A stretch of 38,062 nt of DNA from Sulfitobacter sp. (GTDB taxonomy: Bacteria; Pseudomonadota; Alphaproteobacteria; Rhodobacterales; Rhodobacteraceae): positions 1 through 38,062 of the forward strand of contig JAGXFI010000169.1 in assembly GCA_024637305.1 (NCBI GenBank). The letters run 5' to 3'. Below the pieces are notes generated by a model, which had not been told where the DNA came from, searched no databases, and saw nothing but the letters and a program-made list of their open reading frames with translations. Within the stretch, counting starts at the first letter, position 1. Each line of letters starts with the position of its first letter. The translations under genes and the position numbers were made by a program. This document shows positions 8,188-15,229 of the stretch, piece after piece.

Positions 8188-8811
8188 TTAACGCGCAGGG
8201 GCCAGAAACGCGCGAAACATCGCTGCCAGATGATTGGAGGCGCGGACATGCGGGTCTTCGCCTCGCGCAAGCAGGACTGCGACCTGCGACCCGAAATCGG
8301 CGTAGTGCTGGGTCGTCGCCCAGATCGAGAAGATAAGATGCTGCGGATCAACCGGTGCCAGTCGTCCCGCATCCACCCATGTCTGGATTACCGCGCATTT
8401 CTCATCGAAAAGCGGTTTCAGGCCGGTCTCAAGGTGCGGCCCTATGCGCGGTGCGCCTTGCAGGATTTCGCCGGCGAAGAGACGGCTTTCGCGCGGCAAA
8501 TCACGGGCCATGTCGAGTTTGCGCTGCACATAATCCAGCAGTTCCGCCACCGGATCACCAGCAGGATCGAGCGCCGCCAGCGGGTCGAGCCATGTTTCTA
8601 TCAACTGGTTGAGCAAGGTCACGTGAATGGCTTCCTTGCCGTCGAAATAATACAGGATGTTGGGTTTGGAGATGCCCGCCTGCTCGGCTATCTGGTCCAG
8701 CGTGGCACCACGGTAGCCATGCATGGAGAACACGTCCAGTGCCGCATCCAGGATCAGTCCACGGTTGCGCATCTGGATGCGGCTGGGCTTCTTGATGGGG
8801 GCTGGGGACAC
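8188..8811 (-). CDS. TetR-family transcriptional regulator, RutR/PydR-like
   Basis: This 207-aa protein has an N-terminal TetR helix-turn-helix (ATLDQIAEQAGISKPNILYY, about residues 36-55). Its C-terminal half reads like the YcdC/RutR ligand domain (LPRESRLFAGEILQGAP, SIWATTQHYADF). RutR binds uracil or thymine and releases DNA, and relatives called PydR control the reductive pyrimidine pathway in other proteobacteria. The start is GTG at 8811 with GGAG eight bases upstream. It is divergent from the ureidopropionase gene, and the RutR-like dyad at 8914-8929 lies in the 149-base gap, so autoregulation is possible. RutR subfamily membership is strongly supported by context, but the exact ligand is inferred. 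Confidence 0.88.
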   Translation of the reverse strand: MSPAPIKKPSRIQMRNRGLILDAALDVFSMHGYRGATLDQIAEQAGISKPNILYYFDGKEAIHVTLLNQLIETWLDPLAALDPAGDPVAELLDYVQRKLDMARDLPRESRLFAGEILQGAPRIGPHLETGLKPLFDEKCAVIQTWVDAGRLAPVDPQHLIFSIWATTQHYADFGSQVAVLLARGEDPHVRASNHLAAMFRAFLAPAR

Positions 8812-8881
8812 GGGGTTTCTCCGGGAATGCTGTGAAAACAGGCAGGGGTGCAGTCGCTTGGATGTGTCCTAAAACCAGTTC

Positions 8882-8910
8882 TTGACAGTTACCAGCCTAA
8901 CCGCAATCGT
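8882..8910 (+). promoter_or_regulatory. Possible promoter of the ureidopropionase operon
   Basis: A perfect -35 hexamer TTGACA at 8882-8887 is followed after 17 bases by a poor -10 (AATCGT). The predicted start of transcription would fall inside the RutR-like dyad that begins at 8914. The -35 match and the geometry are the only support. Confidence 0.4.
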
Positions 8911-8913
8911 AGC

Positions 8914-8929
8914 TTTACCAAATGGTAAA
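8914..8929. promoter_or_regulatory. RutR/PydR-like operator between regulator and ureidopropionase genes
   Basis: TTTACCAAATGGTAAA has two perfectly complementary 7-base arms separated by two bases. It matches the E. coli RutR box TTGACCANNTGGTCAA at 12 of 14 defined positions, with symmetrical differences. It lies 31 bases before the ureidopropionase start and 102 bases from the divergent regulator start. Its close twin at 4854-4869 supports a real regulon. Confidence 0.75.
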
Positions 8930-8960
8930 AATTCGCAGACCAGCCTGAAGGAGCCAGCCA

Positions 8961-10211
8961 ATGCCAGCCCCCGGAGAGAACCTGAAGATCAACCCTGATC
9001 GGTTGTGGGACAGTCTTATGGAGATGGCCGCGATCGGGCCCGGTGTGGCGGGGGGCAACAACCGTCAGACGTTGACAGATGAGGATGCCGAAGGCCGTGC
9101 CCTGTTCCAGAAGTGGTGCGAGGCGGCGGGCTGTTCGATGGGTCTGGACCAGATGGGCAACATGTTCGCGCGACGCGAGGGGACGGACCCCGAGGCCTTG
9201 CCGGTCTATGTTGGCAGCCATCTAGATACCCAACCGACAGGCGGCAAATATGACGGTGTTCTGGGGGTGCTGGGCGGACTGGAGATCGTGCGGACGTTGA
9301 ACGATCTCGGGATCAAGACAAGACATCCCATCGTGGTGGTGAACTTCACCAACGAGGAAGGCACGCGGTACGCGCCGGCGATGTTGTCCTCGGGGGTGTT
9401 CGCCGGGGTGCATACGCAGGACTGGGCCTACGGGAGGGTCGATGCCGAAGGCAAGACTTTCGGTGATGAGTTGAGCCGCATCGGCTGGCGTGGCGAGGAA
9501 GAGGTCGGCGCGCGCAAGATGCGGGCATTTTTCGAATTGCATATCGAGCAAGGACCGATTCTGGAGGCAGAGGAACGTGACATCGGCGTTGTCACGCACG
9601 GTCAGGGGCTGTCGTGGACGCAGGTGACCATCACGGGAAAGGATTCTCATACCGGCAGCACGCCAATGCCAATGCGGCATGACGCAGGGCTGGGGATGGC
9701 CCGGGTCCTCGAAAAGGTCAACGAAATCGCGCTGTCCCATGCGCCCCATGCGGTGGGTGCGGCGGGTCATATCGATGTGTTCCCCAATTCGCGCAATGTG
9801 ATCCCCGGCAAGGTGGTGTTTACCGTTGATTTCCGGTCGCCGGATCTCAGCGTAATTGAAGATATGGAGAAACGGCTGCGCAGCGAAGGCTCGGCAATTG
9901 CCGAAGAGATGGGACTTGGAATCGAGTTCGAGAAGGTCGGCGGGTTTGATCCGGTGACCTTTGACGAAGATTGCGTTGCGGCTGTGCGTGCAGCCGCTGA
10001 GCGGTTGGGGTATAGTCACATGGACCTCATTTCGGGTGCCGGACATGATGCGTGCTGGATAAACCGCGTGGCCCCGACGGCGATGGTGATGTGTCCATGC
10101 GTGGACGGGTTGAGCCACAACGAGGCTGAGGATATCTCCAGGGAGTGGGCGCAGGCGGGCGTGGATGTGCTGATGCACGCGGTAGTGGAAACGGCGGAGG
10201 TCATCGGGTGA
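8961..10211 (+). CDS. Beta-ureidopropionase / N-carbamoyl amino acid hydrolase (M20 family)
   Basis: This 416-aa enzyme carries the dinuclear-metal motifs of the AmaB/HyuC/PydC group: GSHLDTQ near residue 86, FTNEEGTR near 130, ELHIEQGP near 193, GAGHDA near 354 and SHNEAED near 384. In this operon the likely substrate is N-carbamoyl-beta-alanine or N-carbamoyl-beta-aminoisobutyrate, cleaved to the beta-amino acid, CO2 and ammonia, the last step of reductive pyrimidine breakdown. Relatives act on N-carbamoyl-L-amino acids or allantoate, so the exact substrate is inferred from neighbours. The start at 8961 has GGAG about eight bases upstream. It is the first gene of the unit that contains the dihydropyrimidinase. 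The usual symbols would be pydC or hyuC. Confidence 0.9.
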   Translation: MPAPGENLKINPDRLWDSLMEMAAIGPGVAGGNNRQTLTDEDAEGRALFQKWCEAAGCSMGLDQMGNMFARREGTDPEALPVYVGSHLDTQPTGGKYDGVLGVLGGLEIVRTLNDLGIKTRHPIVVVNFTNEEGTRYAPAMLSSGVFAGVHTQDWAYGRVDAEGKTFGDELSRIGWRGEEEVGARKMRAFFELHIEQGPILEAEERDIGVVTHGQGLSWTQVTITGKDSHTGSTPMPMRHDAGLGMARVLEKVNEIALSHAPHAVGAAGHIDVFPNSRNVIPGKVVFTVDFRSPDLSVIEDMEKRLRSEGSAIAEEMGLGIEFEKVGGFDPVTFDEDCVAAVRAAAERLGYSHMDLISGAGHDACWINRVAPTAMVMCPCVDGLSHNEAEDISREWAQAGVDVLMHAVVETAEVIG

Positions 10212-10220
10212 AGCAAGCAC

Positions 10221-10264
10221 CGATTTTTTTGAAAATATCGGGCCGGAATTCTCGAAAATTCCGG
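10221..10264. repeat. Tandem AT-rich hairpins
   Basis: Two adjacent inverted repeats fill the 61-base gap after the ureidopropionase gene. The first (10221-10240) pairs CGATTTTT with AAAATATCG with one bulge. The second (10243-10264) pairs CCGGAATT with AATTCCGG around a six-base loop. They resemble a dispersed palindromic unit and may also attenuate or stabilise the transcript. Confidence 0.55.
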
Positions 10265-10272
10265 GGTGTCGC

Positions 10273-10596
10273 GTGATCGAACCAGACCTTTCCATTGCTG
10301 AGCGGATTGACGCTTTGCTGGATGCGGAGATCGCAGAAGCGATGCAAAGTCATGACAGGGTCTTTCGCCGCACGGCGGCGGCATTCACAAAGGCGCGGCG
10401 GGAGCCGAGGGAAGTCACGGTGAATTTCTCAGGCGGTATCACCCAGCGGTGCTGGTCGGTGTCGAGGGGCGACGGAACGTATCGCGTCGTGTTTTTGCCT
10501 ACGGCGGGGTATTTCTCGCTATGCGTCGAGAGCGATTTCGGCCCGCTGGACATCGGGGTGCATGGGCCGGCCTTGGGGTGTTTTGGGTCAGTCTGA
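10273..10596 (+). CDS. Small conserved-looking protein in the pyrimidine operon
   Basis: I do not recognise this 107-aa protein as a named family. It starts with GTG, has a charged N-terminal helix-like half (IAERIDALLDAEIAEAMQ), and ends in an aromatic and glycine-rich segment (YRVVFLPTAGYFSLCVES, GPLDIGVHGPALGCFG). There is no signal peptide or transmembrane helix. It sits between the ureidopropionase and dihydropyrimidinase genes in the same direction. The Shine-Dalgarno sequence is weak and a hairpin ends nine bases before the start, so translation may be low or controlled. Codon pattern and operon placement argue that it is real. An accessory role in pyrimidine catabolism is only guilt by association. 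Confidence 0.65.
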   Translation: MIEPDLSIAERIDALLDAEIAEAMQSHDRVFRRTAAAFTKARREPREVTVNFSGGITQRCWSVSRGDGTYRVVFLPTAGYFSLCVESDFGPLDIGVHGPALGCFGSV

Positions 10597-10660
10597 GCCG
10601 GGGGCTAGCCCCTCACAGCCCGAAAATGGTCGGGCCAATGAAGGAACAGGGAGAATTGAT

Positions 10661-12121
10661 ATGTCCAAGGTAATCAAAGGCGGCACGGTCTGCACGGCAG
10701 ACCGGACATGGAAAGCCGACGTGCTGATTGAGGGCGAGAAGATCGTTCGGATCGGCGAGGACCTGAAGGGCGACGAATACATCGACGCGGAAGGCGCTTA
10801 TGTCATCCCCGGCGGCATTGATCCGCATACCCACCTGGAAATGCCCTTCATGGGCACGACTGCCGCCGAAACTTTCGAGAGCGGCACATGGGCCGCAGCC
10901 GTTGGCGGGACCACGATGGTCGTGGACTTCTGCCTGCCCGGTGCGGACGGATCCATCAAGAACGCGATCAATGAGTGGCACCGCAAGTCGGCTCCACAGA
11001 TCTGCAGCGACGTCGGCTATCATATGGCGATCACGGGTTGGAACGAGACCGTTTTCAACGAGATGAAAGACGCCGTCGATATGGGCGTCAATTCATTCAA
11101 GCACTTCATGGCCTACAAGGGAGCCTTGATGATCGAGGACGACGAAATGTTCGCGTCCTTCAAGCGCTGCGCCGAGCTGGGCGCGTTGCCGATGGTCCAC
11201 GCCGAAAACGGTGATCTGGTCGCTGAGCTGCAACAGAAATATTTCGATCAGGGGATCACCGGGCCGGAAGGTCATGCCTATAGCCGCCCGCCGGAGCTGG
11301 AAGGCGAAGCGGCGAACCGGGCGATCACCATCGCTGATACCGCTGGAGTGCCGCTCTATATCGTGCATGTATCCTGCGAGCAGACACATGAGGCGATCCG
11401 CCGGGCGCGGCAAAAGGGAATGCGCGTCTATGGCGAGCCGCTGATCCAGTTTCTGACGCTGGACGAGAGCGTCTATTTCAATACAGACTGGGACTATGCC
11501 GCGCGCCGCGTGATGAGCCCGCCGTTCCGCAGCAAGGACCATCAGGATTCGCTCTGGGCGGGTTTGCAATCGGGGTCATTGCAGGTGGTAGCGACGGATC
11601 ACGCCGCCTTCAACACGGAACAGAAGCGCGCCGGAAGGGATGATTTCCGCATCATCCCCAACGGGTCCAACGGGCTTGAGGAACGCTTGGCCGTGTTGTG
11701 GACCGAAGGTGTTGAAACGGGGCGCCTGACGCCGAACGAATTTGTCGCGGTGACCTCGACAAATGTGGCGAAGATCCTGAATATCTATCCGCGCAAAGGT
11801 GCTATCGTCGAAGGGGCGGATGCGGATATCGTCGTATGGGACCCCAAGATCGCCAAGACTATTTCACCAAGCAATCACCATTCGGTATTGGATTCCAACG
11901 TGTTCGAAGGTTTTGAGGTCAAGGCGCAGTCGCGATATACCCTGAGCCGGGGCGAAGTGATCTGGGCATGGGGGCAGAATTCGCAACCCAATCCGGGACG
12001 CGGCCGGTTCATTCCACGCCCTGCGTTTCCTTCGGCCAACGTGGCGCTGAGCAAGTGGAAGGAGCTGACCAGCCCGAAAATGATCAAGCGTGATCCGCTG
12101 AACATTCCGGCGGGGATCTGA
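10661..12121 (+). CDS. Dihydropyrimidinase (D-hydantoinase)
   Basis: This 486-aa cyclic amidohydrolase has DPHTHLEM with the two metal-binding histidines near residues 58-60 and HFMAYKG with the lysine expected to be carbamylated near 150. Further metal ligands lie in VHAEN and YIVHVS, and the catalytic Asp is in ATDHAAF near 316. It hydrolyses 5,6-dihydrouracil or dihydrothymine to the N-carbamoyl beta-amino acid, linking PreTA to the ureidopropionase. The length matches the family. The start at 10661 (MSKVIKGG) is preceded by AACAGGGAGAATT; the ORF extension to 10562 overlaps the previous gene. Usual symbols would be pydB, hydA or dht. Confidence 0.95.
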   Translation: MSKVIKGGTVCTADRTWKADVLIEGEKIVRIGEDLKGDEYIDAEGAYVIPGGIDPHTHLEMPFMGTTAAETFESGTWAAAVGGTTMVVDFCLPGADGSIKNAINEWHRKSAPQICSDVGYHMAITGWNETVFNEMKDAVDMGVNSFKHFMAYKGALMIEDDEMFASFKRCAELGALPMVHAENGDLVAELQQKYFDQGITGPEGHAYSRPPELEGEAANRAITIADTAGVPLYIVHVSCEQTHEAIRRARQKGMRVYGEPLIQFLTLDESVYFNTDWDYAARRVMSPPFRSKDHQDSLWAGLQSGSLQVVATDHAAFNTEQKRAGRDDFRIIPNGSNGLEERLAVLWTEGVETGRLTPNEFVAVTSTNVAKILNIYPRKGAIVEGADADIVVWDPKIAKTISPSNHHSVLDSNVFEGFEVKAQSRYTLSRGEVIWAWGQNSQPNPGRGRFIPRPAFPSANVALSKWKELTSPKMIKRDPLNIPAGI

Positions 12122-12130
12122 TTGGGATTT

Positions 12131-12484
12131 ATGAAGGTGCAGAAAGAAAACAGTTTGGCACGCTTGCGCTTTACCGGTGGCATCATCGGATTGCTGGCCG
12201 GTAGCCAGTTTGTGAGACTGCAAAAGGTTATTGCGGTAAAGAATTCGGCTGGATGGAACGTGGTTGAAGTCCTCCCTGAAGACCGCAACCTGATCGTCTG
12301 GGTTTTCCGGATCGTCCTGCTGGTACTGACGCTTGGTCTGTGGACGCTCTCAACCGGCTACATCCTCATTTTCGAGCGCCCGTCGGGCGCAGGCCAAACA
12401 CCTCTCGTGAAGACGTCAAACTCGCTGGTTCCAGCCAATGCCCGGCGTGAACCTGTCCTTTCGGCACCGGGGAGACCAGCATGA
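12131..12484 (+). CDS. Small membrane protein of the pyrimidine operon, unknown function
   Basis: This product of about 117 residues has a weakly hydrophobic stretch (TGGIIGLLAGSQFV) and one clear transmembrane helix (LIVWVFRIVLLVLTLGLWTL). A hydrophilic tail of about 35 residues follows. I recognise no family. It starts nine bases after the dihydropyrimidinase stop (a TTG at 12122 is an alternative). Its TGA overlaps the ATG of the ABC ATPase gene (ATGA at 12481-12484), implying translational coupling. The placement suggests an accessory membrane component for uptake or for anchoring the pathway, but nothing in the sequence shows this. Confidence 0.65.
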   Translation: MKVQKENSLARLRFTGGIIGLLAGSQFVRLQKVIAVKNSAGWNVVEVLPEDRNLIVWVFRIVLLVLTLGLWTLSTGYILIFERPSGAGQTPLVKTSNSLVPANARREPVLSAPGRPA

Positions 12485-13257
12485 GCGCCGTCATCTCGGC
12501 TAGGGATCTTGACCTCACTTTCCAGACGAACGATGGCCCTATCCACGCGCTCAAGGGGGTAAGCCTCGACATCACCAAGGGCGAATTTGTCAGCTTCATC
12601 GGCCCTTCCGGCTGCGGCAAAACGACATTCCTGCGGGTGATGGCGGATCTTGAACAACCCACGGGCGGAACCATCGCCGTCAACGGCATGACGCCGGAGG
12701 AAGCGCGAAAGCAGCGGGCATATGGCTACGTCTTTCAGGCAGCAGGGCTGTATCCATGGCGGACCATCGGTGGAAATATTCGCCTGCCCCTTGAAATCAT
12801 GGGCGTGCCCAAAGCAGAGCAGGCGGAACGGGTCGCGCGGGTACTGGACCTCGTCGAGTTGAGCGGTTTCGAGAAGAAATTCCCATGGCAGCTATCGGGC
12901 GGCATGCAGCAGCGGGCGAGTATCGCGCGGGCTTTGTCGTTTGATGCCGATATCTTGCTGATGGACGAACCATTTGGAGCGTTGGACGAGATCGTACGAG
13001 ACCACCTGAACGAACAGTTGCTACGGCTGTGGGACCGGACCGGCAAGACGATTGCGTTTGTGACCCATTCCATCCCCGAGGCGGTGTATCTCAGTACTAA
13101 GATCGTCGTGATGTCACCGCGCCCCGGCCGGATCAGCGATGTCATCGAGAGCCCACTCCCGCGAGAGCGTCCGTTGGATATTCGTGACACGCCGGAGTTT
13201 CTGGAGGTAGCACATCGGGTTCGCGAAGGATTGAGGGCAGGTCATGCTGATACCTGA
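12481..13257 (+). CDS. ABC transporter ATP-binding protein (nitrate/taurine/ThiZ-like class)
   Basis: This 258-aa ATPase has Walker A GPSGCGKTT near residue 40, a Q-loop (VFQAAGLYPW), the signature LSGGMQQRAS and Walker B ILLMDEPFGALD. It belongs to the NrtD/SsuB/TauB/ThiZ-type group that drives importers with NMT1/THI5-like binding proteins. It would power the permease pair encoded 234 bases downstream. It is coupled to the preceding small membrane protein by a four-base overlap. A pyrimidine base or a breakdown intermediate is the likely cargo because of the operon, but the family alone does not fix this. The unusual feature is the gap that follows, which breaks an otherwise tight operon. 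Confidence 0.92.
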   Translation: MSAVISARDLDLTFQTNDGPIHALKGVSLDITKGEFVSFIGPSGCGKTTFLRVMADLEQPTGGTIAVNGMTPEEARKQRAYGYVFQAAGLYPWRTIGGNIRLPLEIMGVPKAEQAERVARVLDLVELSGFEKKFPWQLSGGMQQRASIARALSFDADILLMDEPFGALDEIVRDHLNEQLLRLWDRTGKTIAFVTHSIPEAVYLSTKIVVMSPRPGRISDVIESPLPRERPLDIRDTPEFLEVAHRVREGLRAGHADT

Positions 13258-13491
13258 GGTCAAAGCGGCCCGGCGGCCAAAGGTTCTCTCCGATACGCCG
13301 GGTCCGCTCCGCTGTTTGGTTGAGGAGGCGGGGTCCTCTTTCATCGTTCACGGTCATCGGCTTCCCAGCCTGTACCGCCGATGTATCAGACCACCTAGAG
13401 GTTTCATTGTTCCTAAAATATCCAAAGATCAGGATTTGCATCAGGGAGTAGCGCCGGGATATTTGCAGAACAATGAAACAGGGGGCGCGGG
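13258..13491. other. 234-base interruption within the transporter operon
   Basis: Neighbouring genes in this operon overlap or nearly touch, but here the ATPase and first permease genes are separated by 234 bases without a credible ORF. The right part holds the inverted repeat at 13401-13479. The left part holds a CATCGGC/GCCGATG dyad with a 15-base loop. A small mobile or REP-like insertion, or an internal promoter region, would explain it. Confidence 0.5.
13401..13479. repeat. 23-bp imperfect inverted repeat
   Basis: The arms at 13401-13423 and 13457-13479 pair at 20 of 23 positions. The outer 12 (GTTTCATTGTTC) and inner 8 (AAATATCC) match, around a three-base mismatch. The spacer is 33 bases. 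The right arm ends 12 bases before the permease start. It has the size of a small palindromic repeat unit, and I see no second copy in this window. Confidence 0.7.
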
Positions 13492-14355
13492 ATGAGACAG
13501 AGCTTCGTACCTGTGGTGACGGTGGTCGGATTCCTGTTTGTACTTTGGTACGCGGCTGCAGTCTGGCTGAACGCGCCATGGACCTACGACAAGGCAACCC
13601 GCAGTGGCGAGGAGATCACGTTTTCCGTTCTGTTGAGCGATACGTGGTCTCAGGAAAAGCCCAAGTTGCCCGCGCCGCATCAGGTTGCTGTTGAACTTTG
13701 GCAGACGACCGTGGAGAAAAAGATAACCTCCAAGCGGTCGCTGATCTATCACAGTTGGGTCACGCTCAGCGCAACGTTGCTGGGATTTGTGCTGGGTACC
13801 GGCTTGGGCGTGCTTCTCGCCGTGGGTATCGTGTTCAACAGGGTCATGGACATGAGTGTGATGCCATGGGTCATTGCCAGCCAGACGATACCGATCCTGG
13901 CGATTGCACCGATGATTATCGTGGTGCTCAACGCTGTGGGGATCTCCGGACTTCTGCCCAAGGCGATGATCAGCATGTACCTCAGTTTTTTTCCCGTTGT
14001 GGTCGGAATGGTAAAGGGACTGCGCAGTCCGGAAGCGATGCAATTGGATCAGATGCGGACGTGGTATGCCAGCCGGACGCAGACGTTTTGGAAGTTGCGA
14101 TTGCCTGCATCAATGCCATATTTCTTTACCTCGCTCAAAATCGCGATGGCGGCGTCCCTGGTCGGTGCCATTGTCGGTGAGTTGCCGACCGGCGCAGTGG
14201 CGGGTCTTGGCGCGCGGTTGCTGGCGGGGAGTTATTACGGGCAGACCATCCAGATCTGGAGCGCACTGATCATGGCGGCGGTATTGGCCGCGGCATTGGT
14301 CGGATTCATCGGACTTCTCCAGCGCGCCACGCTGAAACGGATGGGGATGGTGTGA
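13492..14355 (+). CDS. ABC transporter permease 1 (pyrimidine-cluster importer)
   Basis: This 287-aa inner-membrane protein has about six transmembrane segments, with the first at VVTVVGFLFVLWYAAAVW. The coupling loop sits in the region EAMQLDQMRTWYASRTQTFWKLRLPASMPYFF, the EAA-type motif that contacts the ATPase. It belongs to the BPD_transp_1 family as used by taurine, nitrate and ThiX-type importers. The start at 13492 follows GGGGGCGCGGG and lies just after the inverted repeat. It overlaps the second permease by one base (TGATG at 14353-14357). Substrate specificity comes from the binding protein at 15230, so cargo is inferred from the cluster. Confidence 0.91.
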   Translation: MRQSFVPVVTVVGFLFVLWYAAAVWLNAPWTYDKATRSGEEITFSVLLSDTWSQEKPKLPAPHQVAVELWQTTVEKKITSKRSLIYHSWVTLSATLLGFVLGTGLGVLLAVGIVFNRVMDMSVMPWVIASQTIPILAIAPMIIVVLNAVGISGLLPKAMISMYLSFFPVVVGMVKGLRSPEAMQLDQMRTWYASRTQTFWKLRLPASMPYFFTSLKIAMAASLVGAIVGELPTGAVAGLGARLLAGSYYGQTIQIWSALIMAAVLAAALVGFIGLLQRATLKRMGMV

Positions 14356-15194
14356 TGGGGTGGCTGCTTTTTGCAGTAGTGGCGTGGCTTGTCGGGATGT
14401 CGGTCAATATATGGCTGGCAAAACGGCGGGATGGCGCGCGTATCGGGATCCTGCCGCCGCTGGTGTTCGGACTGACATTGGTCGCGGTCTGGGAAGGTGT
14501 CGTGCGCGGTCTGGAGATAAGTCAGGTGCTGTTGCCGGCACCGAGTCTGATCGCCGTGCGCTTCGCATCTTCGCTCGATATCCTTTGGGTCGACTTCGTC
14601 CAGACCGTCGTGAAAGGGGCTTTGTCGGGGTATGTGATCGGTTGCGGGGCGGCGTTTCTCATCGCACTTGCGATCGACCGCTATCCGTTTTTGCAAAGAG
14701 GGCTATTGCCTGTTGGCAATTTCGTGGCTGCGTTGCCCGTGATCGGGATGGCCCCCATTCTCGTCATGTGGTTCGGATTTGACTGGCAGTCGAAAGCGGC
14801 TGTCGTGGTGGTGATGGTGTTTTTTCCCATGCTGGTCAACACCGTGCAGGGATTGCAGGCCACCGAAGCCATGCAGCGCGATCTGATGCGGACCTATGCC
14901 GCAAGCTACTGGCAGACGCTTGTGCGCCTGCGGTTGCCTGCGGCGATGCCGTTTGTCTTCAACGGCCTCAAGATCGGAACGACGCTGGCACTGATCGGTG
15001 CCATTGTTGCCGAATTTTTTGGCTCTCCGGTCAAGGGAATGGGATTTCGCATCTCCACCTCCGTGGGGCAGCTTGCGCTTGATCTGGTGTGGGCGGAGAT
15101 TGTGGTCGCGGCCCTTGCGGGCTCCGCGTTCTACGGGCTGATGTCGCTTGCCGAGCGTTCGGTCACATTCTGGCATCCAAGCCAGCGAAACTGA
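14355..15194 (+). CDS. ABC transporter permease 2 (pyrimidine-cluster importer)
   Basis: This 279-aa permease is homologous to its neighbour. It shares a corresponding EAA-like loop, TEAMQRDLMRTYAASYWQTLVRLRLPAAMPFVF written across residues about 170-202, and multiple hydrophobic segments starting with WLLFAVVAWLVGMSVNIWL. Two different permeases with one ATPase suggest a heterodimeric channel. The ATG at 14355 overlaps the previous stop; a GTG at 14352 is the other possible start. The binding-protein gene follows after 35 bases. Cargo is unproven but likely linked to uracil, thymine or their catabolites. Confidence 0.91.
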   Translation: MGWLLFAVVAWLVGMSVNIWLAKRRDGARIGILPPLVFGLTLVAVWEGVVRGLEISQVLLPAPSLIAVRFASSLDILWVDFVQTVVKGALSGYVIGCGAAFLIALAIDRYPFLQRGLLPVGNFVAALPVIGMAPILVMWFGFDWQSKAAVVVVMVFFPMLVNTVQGLQATEAMQRDLMRTYAASYWQTLVRLRLPAAMPFVFNGLKIGTTLALIGAIVAEFFGSPVKGMGFRISTSVGQLALDLVWAEIVVAALAGSAFYGLMSLAERSVTFWHPSQRN

Positions 15195-15229
15195 GATAAG
15201 ATAAACAAACCAACCGGGAGAAAACCAAA

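Noticed and set aside
13142-13597. 151-aa minus-strand ORF across the operon gap at 13258-13491
   Set aside because: It overlaps both flanking genes and the inverted repeat and shows no family resemblance, so it does not look like a gene or pseudogene.
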